Part shown: positions 1 to 4,878 of the stretch, piece by piece
Layout of the letters: every line of letters starts with the position of its first letter
How positions within the stretch are numbered: position 1 is the stretch's first letter
Assembly: GCA_003559585.1 (NCBI GenBank)
Contig: PWKX01000166.1
Location: 1 to 5,331, forward strand
Origin: Mollicutes bacterium
Lineage (GTDB): Bacteria; Bacillota_I; Bacilli_A; Izemoplasmatales; Izemoplasmataceae
Length of the DNA stretch: 5,331 nucleotides
Direction of reading: 5' to 3'
Made by a program: the position numbers and the translations under genes
The notes under the pieces: model-generated
Database searches by the model: none
What the model was told of the DNA's origin: nothing
The model's input: only the letters and a program-made list of their open reading frames with translations

Positions 1-8
1 ATAATATA

Positions 9-194
9 TCATTTCTTAACTTTATAACCGCTATCTTCAATCGTTTTGGTTGCTAAATCAACATCCTGACCATCAAAAGACACACTGCCTTTGCCTAAAT
101 CTACAGCTACATTGGTAAACCCAGCATTGGTTAGTGCCTGTTCAATGGTCATTTTGCAATGATCACACGTCATGTTCTCTACATTCAATTTCAT
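9..194 (-). CDS. copZ: CopZ-like heavy-metal-associated (HMA) chaperone, 61 aa
   Basis: A single HMA domain makes up the whole protein. The metal-binding loop MTCDHC lies at residues 8-13 (Cys10 and Cys13) and is followed by a helix starting KMTIEQAL. The C-terminus EDSGYKVKK is typical of CopZ and of the N-terminal domains of CopA-type ATPases. Family members bind Cu(I) in the cytosol and hand it to a P1B-type ATPase or a repressor; copper specificity here is inferred from the family. The reading frame is open further upstream to an ATG at 263, but the strong ribosome site AAAGGAGGT (202-210) sits 8 nt before the ATG at 194, and only from there does the protein have family length. At 61 residues it is slightly shorter than typical CopZ (about 69). 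Transcription runs off the left edge, where a copA-like gene might lie but cannot be seen. It is divergent from the thioredoxin-like gene. Confidence 0.88.
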   Translation of the reverse strand: MKLNVENMTCDHCKMTIEQALTNAGFTNVAVDLGKGSVSFDGQDVDLATKTIEDSGYKVKK

Positions 195-201
195 AACATC
201 A

Positions 202-210
202 ACCTCCTTT
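202..210 (-). promoter_or_regulatory. Ribosome binding site fixing the copZ start
   Basis: AAAGGAGGT on the minus strand, 7 nt before the ATG at 194-192. It supports this start over the in-frame ATG at 263, which lies upstream of the likely promoter. Confidence 0.85.
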
Positions 211-218
211 GTATCATC

Positions 219-247
219 ATTATAAATCAAAAGTCCATACATGATAA
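219..247 (-). promoter_or_regulatory. Promoter of copZ
   Basis: Perfect -10 TATAAT (219-224, minus strand), a 17-bp spacer and a -35-like TTATCA (242-247, four of six consensus bases). The predicted start near 212 gives a short leader just reaching the ribosome site. No CopY box (TACAnnTGTA) or obvious CsoR palindrome was recognised. Confidence 0.6.
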
Positions 248-268
248 TCAATACGTTAAGCATTTTGA

Positions 269-296
269 TTGCCTACAAACTAAATATCGCTATAAT
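269..296 (+). promoter_or_regulatory. Promoter of the thioredoxin-like gene
   Basis: Perfect -10 TATAAT at 291-296 preceded, with a 16-bp spacer, by a -35-like TTGCCT at 269-274. It is followed by the ribosome site AAGGAG (311-316), 6 nt before the ATG at 323. It lies back to back with the copZ promoter, leaving about 21 bp between the two -35 boxes. Confidence 0.6.
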
Positions 297-322
297 AGAT
301 GTGAATAAGAAAGGAGCTTATC

Positions 323-634
323 ATGAAAACCATTGAATCATACGATGATATCAAAGCCATCCAAGACGCTGAATTCAGCCTTGTAGTGGCAAAAACTCAC
401 ACGTGCGGGACCTGCAAAAGCATCAATGAACACTTAGCATCCACCATTGACAATTTTTCTGACTTAAACACCTACCAAATTTTTGTTGATGATATCGATC
501 AGTTTAGAGGTGAAGCTGTTATTTTTAGCGTCCCGACAGTTCTCATTTACGCTGATGGTAAAGAACTTTTAAGAGAATCACGGTTTATCAATACCCAAAA
601 AATAAACAGACTCATCCAAGCTTATTTAGATTAA
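323..634 (+). CDS. Thioredoxin-family protein (YtpP-like), 103 aa
   Basis: A compact thioredoxin fold. The redox motif is Cys28-Gly-Thr-Cys31 (HTCGTCKS), after a hydrophobic beta strand (FSLVVAK), and the cis-proline is Pro71 in SVPTVLIY. The following GKELLRESRF segment resembles the small Firmicutes YtpP-type thioredoxins, which carry a GKE..RESRF stretch after the cis-Pro strand. The active site is CGTC rather than the CGPC of TrxA, so redox potential and partners probably differ from housekeeping thioredoxin; that is inference. There is no signal peptide or membrane segment, so it should be cytosolic and act as a thiol-disulfide reductase. The ATG at 323 has AAGGAG 6 nt upstream and the length fits a single domain. 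It has its own promoter and ends at a bidirectional terminator, so it is probably monocistronic. The divergent CopZ neighbour suggests a thiol/metal context, but no specific substrate can be named. Confidence 0.85.
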   Translation: MKTIESYDDIKAIQDAEFSLVVAKTHTCGTCKSINEHLASTIDNFSDLNTYQIFVDDIDQFRGEAVIFSVPTVLIYADGKELLRESRFINTQKINRLIQAYLD

Positions 635-635
635 A

Positions 636-664
636 AAAAAAGAAATCACGCAGATTTCTTTTTT
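636..664. terminator. Bidirectional terminator between the thioredoxin-like and thioesterase genes
   Basis: A 12-bp inverted repeat (arms 636-647 and 653-664, loop ACGCA). The core is GAAATC/GATTTC and the flanks are A-rich and T-rich, so transcripts from either side end in a U-rich arm. The stop codon and last codons of the thioesterase lie inside the stem. Confidence 0.75.
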
Positions 665-1380
665 GTTTTAAATAAAACTTGGGCATGTACTTGCTCGTCT
701 TTAAGCATATCAACCCAGTAATCACCACCGGCTGTTTCATAAACAACAACACTAAGCTCATCGTGCACAAAGGTTTCTTTTTTATACTTAAGCAACAGTT
801 CATCTAAAACAAGGTCTTTACCAATATCCTCTGGCAAACCCCGGTAAGCATACATCCCGTAACACGCATTATTAACATGTCCATTAACGTCGATGTCTTC
901 ATGCGAGACCACGATTTGCATGCGCGCGCGTTCTTGTTTATCGTCGTGCGGCCATTTATCAAACTTCAAAGCTTCTGGTTCTTGTTTCGCATCTGTAAAG
1001 AGGTTTAAAAGCTCTGGGGTCGGTCTAACAAATTGTTTTGACTTCATGTCAATCAACATAAACTTACCCCTACCTTCAATTAAAACCTCACCCGCCATGT
1101 CTTTAACGGTATAGATGCGGTAACCCATCATCCTTTTAAATGAATATGGTAATGTCCCTACCATCACATCGTTTGATACTTTAGGCATCTGATGAATGTT
1201 TAACTGATATTCTGTTAACACCCACGCTAAGTTTTGTTTTAAATGATAATCTGCGGATGCGCCGTAACTGTTAGCGTTTCGTTCCATGATGTCGTTTAAA
1301 TATTGCATCAACACACTGACACTTAAACGGCCTTGTTGATCGCCGTTAAATCGTTCTATGTGGTACTTTTTTTCATACAT
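646..1380 (-). CDS. Acyl-ACP thioesterase (FatA/FatB-like), 244 aa
   Basis: A double hot-dog protein of the acyl-ACP thioesterase family, which hydrolyses acyl-ACP in the cytosol to release free fatty acid. The N-terminal hot dog (about 1-135) has the helix segment VSVLMQYLNDIMERNA, the strand LAWVLTEYQLNI, and GYRIYTV then FMLIDM. The C-terminal hot dog (about 150-240) carries DVNGHVNNACY with Asp164, Asn166 and His168, matching the catalytic Asp-Asn-His of plant FatB. In the later KYKKET stretch Glu202 is kept, but the position of the plant Cys (YRREC) is Thr203. Length fits bacterial members, which lack the plastid transit peptide. The ATG at 1380 has GAGGTG (1386-1391) 5 nt upstream. The gene stands alone, divergent from mgsA with an overlapping promoter, and its last codons lie in the shared terminator. 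A role in tuning membrane fatty acids or their export is inferred. Confidence 0.9.
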   Translation of the reverse strand: MYEKKYHIERFNGDQQGRLSVSVLMQYLNDIMERNANSYGASADYHLKQNLAWVLTEYQLNIHQMPKVSNDVMVGTLPYSFKRMMGYRIYTVKDMAGEVLIEGRGKFMLIDMKSKQFVRPTPELLNLFTDAKQEPEALKFDKWPHDDKQERARMQIVVSHEDIDVNGHVNNACYGMYAYRGLPEDIGKDLVLDELLLKYKKETFVHDELSVVVYETAGGDYWVDMLKDEQVHAQVLFKTKKKSA

Positions 1381-1400
1381 AGCTTCACCTCACAAAAAAT

Positions 1401-1429
1401 ATTATATCACAGAGTGTTAAAAATCATGT
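1401..1429 (-). promoter_or_regulatory. Extended -10 promoter of the thioesterase gene
   Basis: On the minus strand, TGATATAAT (1401-1409) is an extended -10 with a perfect TATAAT at 1401-1406. The -35 region at 17-bp spacing (1424-1429, ACATGA) is poor, as is common when TGn is present. It overlaps the mgsA promoter almost completely. Confidence 0.6.
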
Positions 1430-1434
1430 ATAAT
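1406..1434 (+). promoter_or_regulatory. Promoter of mgsA
   Basis: -10 TATAAT at 1429-1434, a 17-bp spacer and a -35-like ATCACA at 1406-1411 (four of six consensus bases). The predicted start near 1441 gives a leader of about 22 nt. An in-frame ATG at 1433 lies inside this -10 box and so cannot be the translation start. Confidence 0.55.
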
Positions 1435-1451
1435 GAAACCATCCAATTTAC

Positions 1452-1457
1452 GAGGTG
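1452..1457 (+). promoter_or_regulatory. Ribosome binding site fixing the mgsA start
   Basis: GAGGTG, 5 nt before the ATG at 1463. It selects this start over the in-frame ATG at 1433. Confidence 0.8.
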
Positions 1458-1462
1458 ATGAT

Positions 1463-1828
1463 ATGAACATTGCACTGATTGCACACGATAAGAAAAAAGA
1501 AGAAATGATTCAATTCGCTAAAGACAACGAAGCCGCATTAAGCTCACATAAGTTGGTTGCCACAGGCACCACCGGTACAAGAATCAAAGAACACACATCT
1601 TTAAGTGTGCGGTTATTTAAATCAGGCCCTTTAGGTGGCGACCAAGAGATGGGTGCACGTATCGCACAAGGTAAAATTGATATAATCATCTTTTTTAGAG
1701 ACCCGTTAACCGCACAGCCTCATGAACCAGATGTAAGTGCGTTATTTAGACTAAGTGATGTTTATCAAATACCCCTAGCAACCAACCTTAAAACAGCCAA
1801 TATGTTATTAAAAGCCATTGCCATATAA
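1463..1828 (+). CDS. mgsA: Methylglyoxal synthase, 121 aa
   Basis: Converts dihydroxyacetone phosphate to methylglyoxal and phosphate, the cytosolic bypass of lower glycolysis used when sugar phosphates build up and phosphate is short. All family landmarks are present. [10 protein letters not shown] has His8 and Asp9; ATGTTG (33-38) is the phosphate-binding turn. [11 protein letters not shown] holds Asp60, equivalent to the catalytic Asp71 of the E. coli enzyme. FRDP has Asp80, and PHEPDVSAL has His87 and Asp90, matching E. coli His98 and Asp101. The segment [10 protein letters not shown] is also typical. At 121 residues it is shorter than the E. coli (152) and B. subtilis (137) proteins because it stops right after the last core helix; every active-site element is kept. 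Translation starts at 1463 by the ribosome site GAGGTG. It is monocistronic, divergent from the thioesterase and ends at a strong hairpin. Confidence 0.96.
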   Translation: MNIALIAHDKKKEEMIQFAKDNEAALSSHKLVATGTTGTRIKEHTSLSVRLFKSGPLGGDQEMGARIAQGKIDIIIFFRDPLTAQPHEPDVSALFRLSDVYQIPLATNLKTANMLLKAIAI

Positions 1829-1830
1829 AA

Positions 1831-1860
1831 ACCTGAACAATCTGTTCAGGTCTTTTTTTT
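1831..1860. terminator. Strong terminator after mgsA, shared with the ABC operon
   Basis: Perfect 9-bp stem ACCTGAACA (1831-1839) / TGTTCAGGT (1843-1851), loop of 3 nt, then CT8 on the plus strand just after the mgsA stop. On the minus strand the same stem is followed by TTTTATA, so it probably also ends the convergent operon whose last gene stops at 1859. Confidence 0.9.
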
Positions 1861-2629
1861 AAACTAAATCAGTATTCTTAAAGAGTCGGTGGGTCAACCA
1901 TAACAACAACCCAATCGATAGGATCGTCAGTATGACTGTTTGAATGATGGTTAGTGTATCATGGGTTTGGTCTAAAACCGCTAAAGCATGGTTAAGCAGT
2001 TGATAAGGCATGACTGCGAGTACCCCTACTGTAAAAGTATCGACAAAACCAAAGATAAAATATATCGCTAAGGTTAAAAGGGCGCCTAAAAACATCCGTT
2101 TCAACCATAGTGAAAACAGCAACGCACAGGTGATAATAAGGGTTAACAACATAAAATATAACCCTGTGGCAATGAAAAAACGACCAACATGCAACGTATC
2201 AAACATCACAAAGCCATAAAACAAAAACACCAAAACACCAAACACAAAAGATACAAAGGTTAAACCAAGCATCACTGTCCACTTGCTGATTAAGTAATCT
2301 CTTCTTTTTAAAGCATGAGAAAACATGAAAGGAAAATGATTTTTAGCTGCATCAAAGGTGAAAAACGCCACTGCCACAAAAATAATGGCTAACACAAATA
2401 TTTGATGATATTGTGCAAAAAACTGCTCATAAGCATCAAAAATAGTCGGTGGGTCGAACTCAACTGGTGGTAAGCCTTCTTGTTCAAACACTAAGTTCAT
2501 CAGTTCATTAAAATAACGGGCACTCAGTGCAGCTAAGGCACTTAAGAAAAACGACAAGACCCCAAAGATGATGATACGTGGGGTTTTAATAAAATACGCC
2601 ATATCATATTTAAGCATGGTTTTATTCAT
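1859..2629 (-). CDS. ABC-2-type transporter permease, 256 aa
   Basis: Integral membrane partner of the ATPase encoded just upstream. Six hydrophobic segments are visible at about residues 19-37, 77-95, 118-142, 151-176, 180-207 and 228-247. Between the first two is a polar, proline-rich stretch (about 49-76) that probably lies outside the cell. After segment 2 comes a basic cytoplasmic loop, HALKRRDYLISKW, recalling the P.SR..YL..K loop of ABC-2 exporters that contacts the ATPase. The ATG at 2629 overlaps the ATPase stop by 8 nt, and a GGCGGTG ribosome site lies 8 nt upstream inside that gene, so translation is coupled. It is the last gene of the run, and its stop abuts the shared hairpin. 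By order it corresponds to YxlG of the Bacillus yxlEFG set, but no substrate can be predicted from sequence; export or membrane protection is inferred from similar ABC-2 systems. Confidence 0.8.
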   Translation of the reverse strand: MNKTMLKYDMAYFIKTPRIIIFGVLSFFLSALAALSARYFNELMNLVFEQEGLPPVEFDPPTIFDAYEQFFAQYHQIFVLAIIFVAVAFFTFDAAKNHFPFMFSHALKRRDYLISKWTVMLGLTFVSFVFGVLVFLFYGFVMFDTLHVGRFFIATGLYFMLLTLIITCALLFSLWLKRMFLGALLTLAIYFIFGFVDTFTVGVLAVMPYQLLNHALAVLDQTHDTLTIIQTVILTILSIGLLLWLTHRLFKNTDLV

Positions 2630-3533
2630 GATTCAACACCGCCATAAAGACATCTTCAAGTGATTGTCTTTTTTTATGAATGCCTTCGATACGCACATCA
2701 ACCTTCGATAACAACGCAAATAAATCTTTTTGTGTGGCCCCTGATTTTAACGTGCATTCTGTGGTGGTGTCTTGATGTTGCATCGATTCAACAATTGGTG
2801 AGCTTTTAAGTGCGTTTTCTACTAAGGATGGATCCATTGATTGAATCTCATACACATGGTCTTCTTGATTAGTTAAGATGTCTTGAACTTGACCTTCTAA
2901 AATCAACCGGCCATGCTCGATTAAACCAATCTTGTCACACACCATTTGTGCATCATACAAGATATGGGTTGAATACAGTATGGTCATCTCATGTTTTAAC
3001 GATTTAATCAATGCCAATAACGATTGACGACCTAAAGGATCAAGCGCACTAGTCGGTTCATCCATCAACAACAGCTTCGGTTGTTTTAACAACGCACACG
3101 CTAAAGCTAAGCGTTGTTTCATGCCTCTTGAATAACCCCCAACTTTATACTGTGGTTTCGTAATATCAACCCTTTTAATCACATCTTTAATCCGCGATTT
3201 TGCTTCTTGTTCATCTAAACCGATGAACCCTGCGGTTAACTTTAGACAATCATAACCGGTCAAATAACTAGGAAAGCTTGGAACATCTGGCACAAAAGCA
3301 ATATCTTTTTTAAACGCATCATCGCCTTTATTTAATCGTTTACCATCAAAATAAATCGCACCTTCATCTTGTGATAAAAACCGCATAATCAAATGAATCG
3401 TGGTTGTTTTACCAGCACCATTTCTCCCTATAAATCCATATATTTGGTTCGCTTCAACTTCCATATTCAATGCATCTAAGGCTTTAAACGATCCATAGTA
3501 TTTCGTTAGTTGCTCAAGTCTCAATATCGCCAT
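2622..3533 (-). CDS. ABC transporter ATP-binding protein, 303 aa
   Basis: Nucleotide-binding subunit of the exporter with the permease just downstream. Walker A is GRNGAGKTT (36-44). The Q-loop region is FVPDVPSF (80-87), with Asp where many ABC proteins have Gln, as is frequent in ABC-2 exporter ATPases. The signature is YSRGMKQR (134-141), a known LSGGQ variant. Walker B is LLLMDEP (154-160) with catalytic Glu159, followed by the D-loop SALD, and the H-loop is His190 (STHIL). After about residue 215 there is an extra C-terminal domain of some 85 residues ending LEDVFMAVL, common in the CcmA/NatA/YxlF-like subfamily. The ATG at 3533 is preceded by AGGA 7 nt upstream and lies 20 nt inside the end of the PLDc_N-like gene. 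It overlaps the permease start by 8 nt. All catalytic motifs are intact, so it should be active. The substrate is unknown. Confidence 0.93.
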   Translation of the reverse strand: MAILRLEQLTKYYGSFKALDALNMEVEANQIYGFIGRNGAGKTTTIHLIMRFLSQDEGAIYFDGKRLNKGDDAFKKDIAFVPDVPSFPSYLTGYDCLKLTAGFIGLDEQEAKSRIKDVIKRVDITKPQYKVGGYSRGMKQRLALACALLKQPKLLLMDEPTSALDPLGRQSLLALIKSLKHEMTILYSTHILYDAQMVCDKIGLIEHGRLILEGQVQDILTNQEDHVYEIQSMDPSLVENALKSSPIVESMQHQDTTTECTLKSGATQKDLFALLSKVDVRIEGIHKKRQSLEDVFMAVLNHE

Positions 3534-3726
3534 CTTCTCGTCCTATCATAAAATATAGTATCCATGAGAAACTAATGACCGCTAAAACCAAAATCCAAGC
3601 TTGTTTGCTCAATCCTTTTGTATTACGTCCTGGTTTTAACACATCAACAATCGCATAGATTTTAACACCAAGTTCAATGAGTACTAGCGGTAAAGCCAAT
3701 AAAATCATCTCGAGGGTAATACTCAT
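3514..3726 (-). CDS. Small PLDc_N-like membrane protein (YxlE-like), 70 aa
   Basis: Two transmembrane helices: about residues 3-25 (LEMILLALPLVLIELGVKIYAI) and 41-59 (AWILVLAVISFSWILYFMI). They are joined by a basic linker, DVLKPGRNTKGLSK, and followed by IGREDGD. A first helix, a basic linker, then W.L......LYF..GR is the pattern of the phospholipase-D-nuclease N-terminal domain (PLDc_N). It occurs as a stand-alone small protein next to ABC exporters, as in the B. subtilis sigY operon, where YxlE precedes YxlF and YxlG; that match rests on memory of the family and on gene order. Phospholipase activity is not implied because no HKD motif exists. The start at 3726 has GAGGGG 7 nt upstream; an in-frame ATG at 3759 lies inside the preceding gene and lacks a good site. 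Its end overlaps the ATPase by 20 nt. A role in regulating or stabilising the transporter is inferred. Confidence 0.75.
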   Translation of the reverse strand: MSITLEMILLALPLVLIELGVKIYAIVDVLKPGRNTKGLSKQAWILVLAVISFSWILYFMIGREDGDIET

Positions 3727-3727
3727 C

Positions 3728-4162
3728 TTACAACCCCTCTCTTGGTCGCTCAGCATCAATCTGATTCAAACCAGAAATACCTGAGACCAAATATAACACA
3801 CCACCAAGTTGGTTGAATAATAAAGAAATTCCGCCCCAAATGGCTTGATACAGCAACGTTTTACGTAATGTTTCTTCGGATAATTCGCCTTTAATCATCT
3901 TTGTGAATAAAAATAAGTTAATCACAAAAACCGTGGCCACTAAAATCCCAAAAACTAAGCCAAAATAGGCAAAAAAGTTAAACACAAAATCAATCAACTG
4001 CTGTTCTGATTGTGATAAATTTTCTGCTTCAATTAAGTCTAAGATAAATTGTGGGGGACGTCTAAAAAAAAGGGCAAGAAAAAACATACCTGCAACAGTG
4101 ATGCCCTCAAACACTAACCCCACAATCGTACAGATTTTTTGGGTATGAAACCTTTGTTTCAT
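3728..4162 (-). CDS. Multi-pass membrane protein of unknown function, 144 aa
   Basis: I do not recognise a named function. Three hydrophobic segments are visible: about residues 12-33, 63-86 and 103-131, the last ending GGVLYLVSGISGL and possibly forming a hairpin of two short helices. An amphipathic, acidic stretch (about 37-60, with ENLSQSEQQ) separates the first two. A conserved-looking basic loop, KMIKGELSEETLRK (88-101), follows the second. The layout resembles small DUF4064-type membrane proteins of Bacilli, but that match is weak. It begins with the ATGA overlap shared with the YbjQ-family stop (4159-4162) and lacks a good ribosome site of its own, so it probably depends on translational coupling. 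It ends 1 nt before the PLDc_N-like start. Tight coupling to the ABC genes suggests an accessory membrane component of the same system; this is inference. Confidence 0.7.
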   Translation of the reverse strand: MKQRFHTQKICTIVGLVFEGITVAGMFFLALFFRRPPQFILDLIEAENLSQSEQQLIDFVFNFFAYFGLVFGILVATVFVINLFLFTKMIKGELSEETLRKTLLYQAIWGGISLLFNQLGGVLYLVSGISGLNQIDAERPREGL

Positions 4163-4497
4163 GATGATTCAATCTTTCTCAACTTAACCGCCGTCCCATA
4201 AGCGATGATTTCAGCGGCATTTCTCATCACCGATGATGTTTGAAGTCTAAAACCAACAATCGCATCCGCTCCAAGCGCTTCAGCGTCCTTTAATAATCGT
4301 TCAGTAGCGACTTGTCGAGCTTCATTCATCATATCTGAATAACCCCTTACCTCGCCACCAAACATGGTTTTAAAACTCGCCGAAATATCTTTTCCAAGAT
4401 GTTTTGTTTGTACAATAGAGCCTTTCACATAACCAATGGGTTCCATCTCATACCCAGGTACATGGTTAATTGTATACAATTTGCCTCGATCAATCAT
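4159..4497 (-). CDS. YbjQ-family (UPF0145) protein, 112 aa
   Basis: Matches the YbjQ/UPF0145 family, small cytosolic proteins annotated as putative heavy-metal binders whose function is not established. Family features in order: YTINHVPGYEM (8-18), GYVKGSIVQTKHLGKDI (22-38) and FGGEVRGYSDMMNEAR (46-61), then the helix LLKDAEALGADAIVGF (68-83). The strand pair VMRNAAEIIAYGTAV (90-104) completes the core. Two ATGs compete. The first (4506) touches the ribosome site AAGGAGG (4507-4513) with no spacer, whereas the second (4497) has 9 nt spacing and starts closer to the family N-terminus, so 4497 is chosen. It shares an ATGA with the membrane protein downstream and lies about 30 nt after the CDGSH gene, so it is probably in the same transcript. 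No cysteines are present, which argues against thiol-based metal binding. Confidence 0.88.
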   Translation of the reverse strand: MIDRGKLYTINHVPGYEMEPIGYVKGSIVQTKHLGKDISASFKTMFGGEVRGYSDMMNEARQVATERLLKDAEALGADAIVGFRLQTSSVMRNAAEIIAYGTAVKLRKIESS

Positions 4498-4506
4498 TCG
4501 ATTCAT

Positions 4507-4513
4507 CCTCCTT
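4507..4513 (-). promoter_or_regulatory. Ribosome binding site deciding the ybjQ-like start
   Basis: AAGGAGG directly abuts the ATG at 4506 but is 9 nt from the in-frame ATG at 4497. Normal spacing favours the inner start. Confidence 0.75.
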
Positions 4514-4529
4514 ATAATTTGTATTTCTC

Positions 4530-4772
4530 TTACTTTAACGTATTATGTGTGCCATCACAAAACGGTTGATTCGCTGTTTGTTTGCAACCACACAGATAAA
4601 CTTTACCATCTTTCTCAGCGGTAAACTTTACAGGTTTAAACGACGTCACTTGATGAGAACCATCACAAAACGGTTGTCCTTCACTACGCCCACAACGACA
4701 CCAGTGATAGGTTTTCCCTTTTTCTAAAGAGACCTCAAATGGTCCTTTTTGTGCAATTTTAGCATTTTCCAT
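4530..4772 (-). CDS. Double-CDGSH iron-sulfur protein, 80 aa
   Basis: Two complete CDGSH [2Fe-2S] motifs of the C-x-C-x8-C-x3-H form. The first uses Cys25, Cys27, Cys36 and His40 (ending PFCDGSH); the second uses Cys61, Cys63, Cys72 and His76 (ending PFCDGTH). Each should bind one redox-active, pH-sensitive cluster through three Cys and one His, as in mitoNEET relatives and especially in tandem-motif CISD3-like and bacterial proteins. There is no membrane segment, so it should be cytosolic. Its function is likely electron transfer or Fe-S/redox sensing, but the partner is unknown. The ATG at 4772 has GGAGG 11 nt upstream, somewhat long spacing, but no better start exists. The two motifs share a 17-nt identical stretch in frame, evidence of internal duplication. 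A strong promoter lies at 4809-4837, and the gene probably leads the operon that continues into the ybjQ-like gene. Confidence 0.92.
   Translation of the reverse strand: MENAKIAQKGPFEVSLEKGKTYHWCRCGRSEGQPFCDGSHQVTSFKPVKFTAEKDGKVYLCGCKQTANQPFCDGTHNTLK
4552..4676 (-). repeat. In-frame 17-nt direct repeat in the CDGSH gene
   Basis: CCATCACAAAACGGTTG (plus strand) occurs at 4552-4568 and 4660-4676, 108 nt or 36 codons apart. On the coding strand it encodes QPFCDG plus the start of the Ser/Thr-His codons in both CDGSH motifs. It fits duplication of a single CDGSH unit, or strong conservation on both copies. Confidence 0.85.
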
Positions 4773-4808
4773 CCCGACAATAACCTCCGATTATACTGAA
4801 TTACTTTT

Positions 4809-4837
4809 ATTATAATTAAATTATTTGAAATTATCAA
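4809..4837 (-). promoter_or_regulatory. Promoter of the CDGSH-led operon
   Basis: On the minus strand, -35 TTGATA (4832-4837, five of six consensus bases), 17-bp spacer, -10 TATAAT (4809-4814). The predicted start near 4802 gives a leader of about 30 nt containing the ribosome site. It lies just downstream of the small-RNA terminator, so the operon need not depend on read-through. Confidence 0.75.
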
Positions 4838-4847
4838 GGTATATTTT

Positions 4848-4878
4848 AAAAATAAAAAACCCACCAACAGGTGGGTTT
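4848..4878 (-). terminator. Intrinsic terminator of the candidate small RNA
   Basis: Perfect 9-bp stem AAACCCACC (4857-4865) / GGTGGGTTT (4870-4878), loop of 4 nt. On the minus strand it is followed by a U tract (six T, A, five T, ending at 4848). On the plus strand no T run follows, so it acts on minus-strand transcripts only. No protein gene ends before it; the RNA predicted from 5065 does. Confidence 0.9.

Noticed and set aside
893..1114. Plus-strand open frame of 73 codons, and similar frames at 2010-2219, 4436-4624 and 4545-4727.
   Set aside because: They are antisense to well-supported genes, have no family resemblance and lack good ribosome sites.
4515..4570. Separate promoter for the ybjQ-like gene (CATAAT at 4542-4547).
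   Set aside because: No acceptable -35 at 16-18 bp spacing, and the short gap after CDGSH favours co-transcription.
4790..4795. Second TATAAT on the minus strand just before the CDGSH ribosome site.
   Set aside because: A start from here would fall within or after the ribosome site; the upstream TTGATA-17-TATAAT is better placed.
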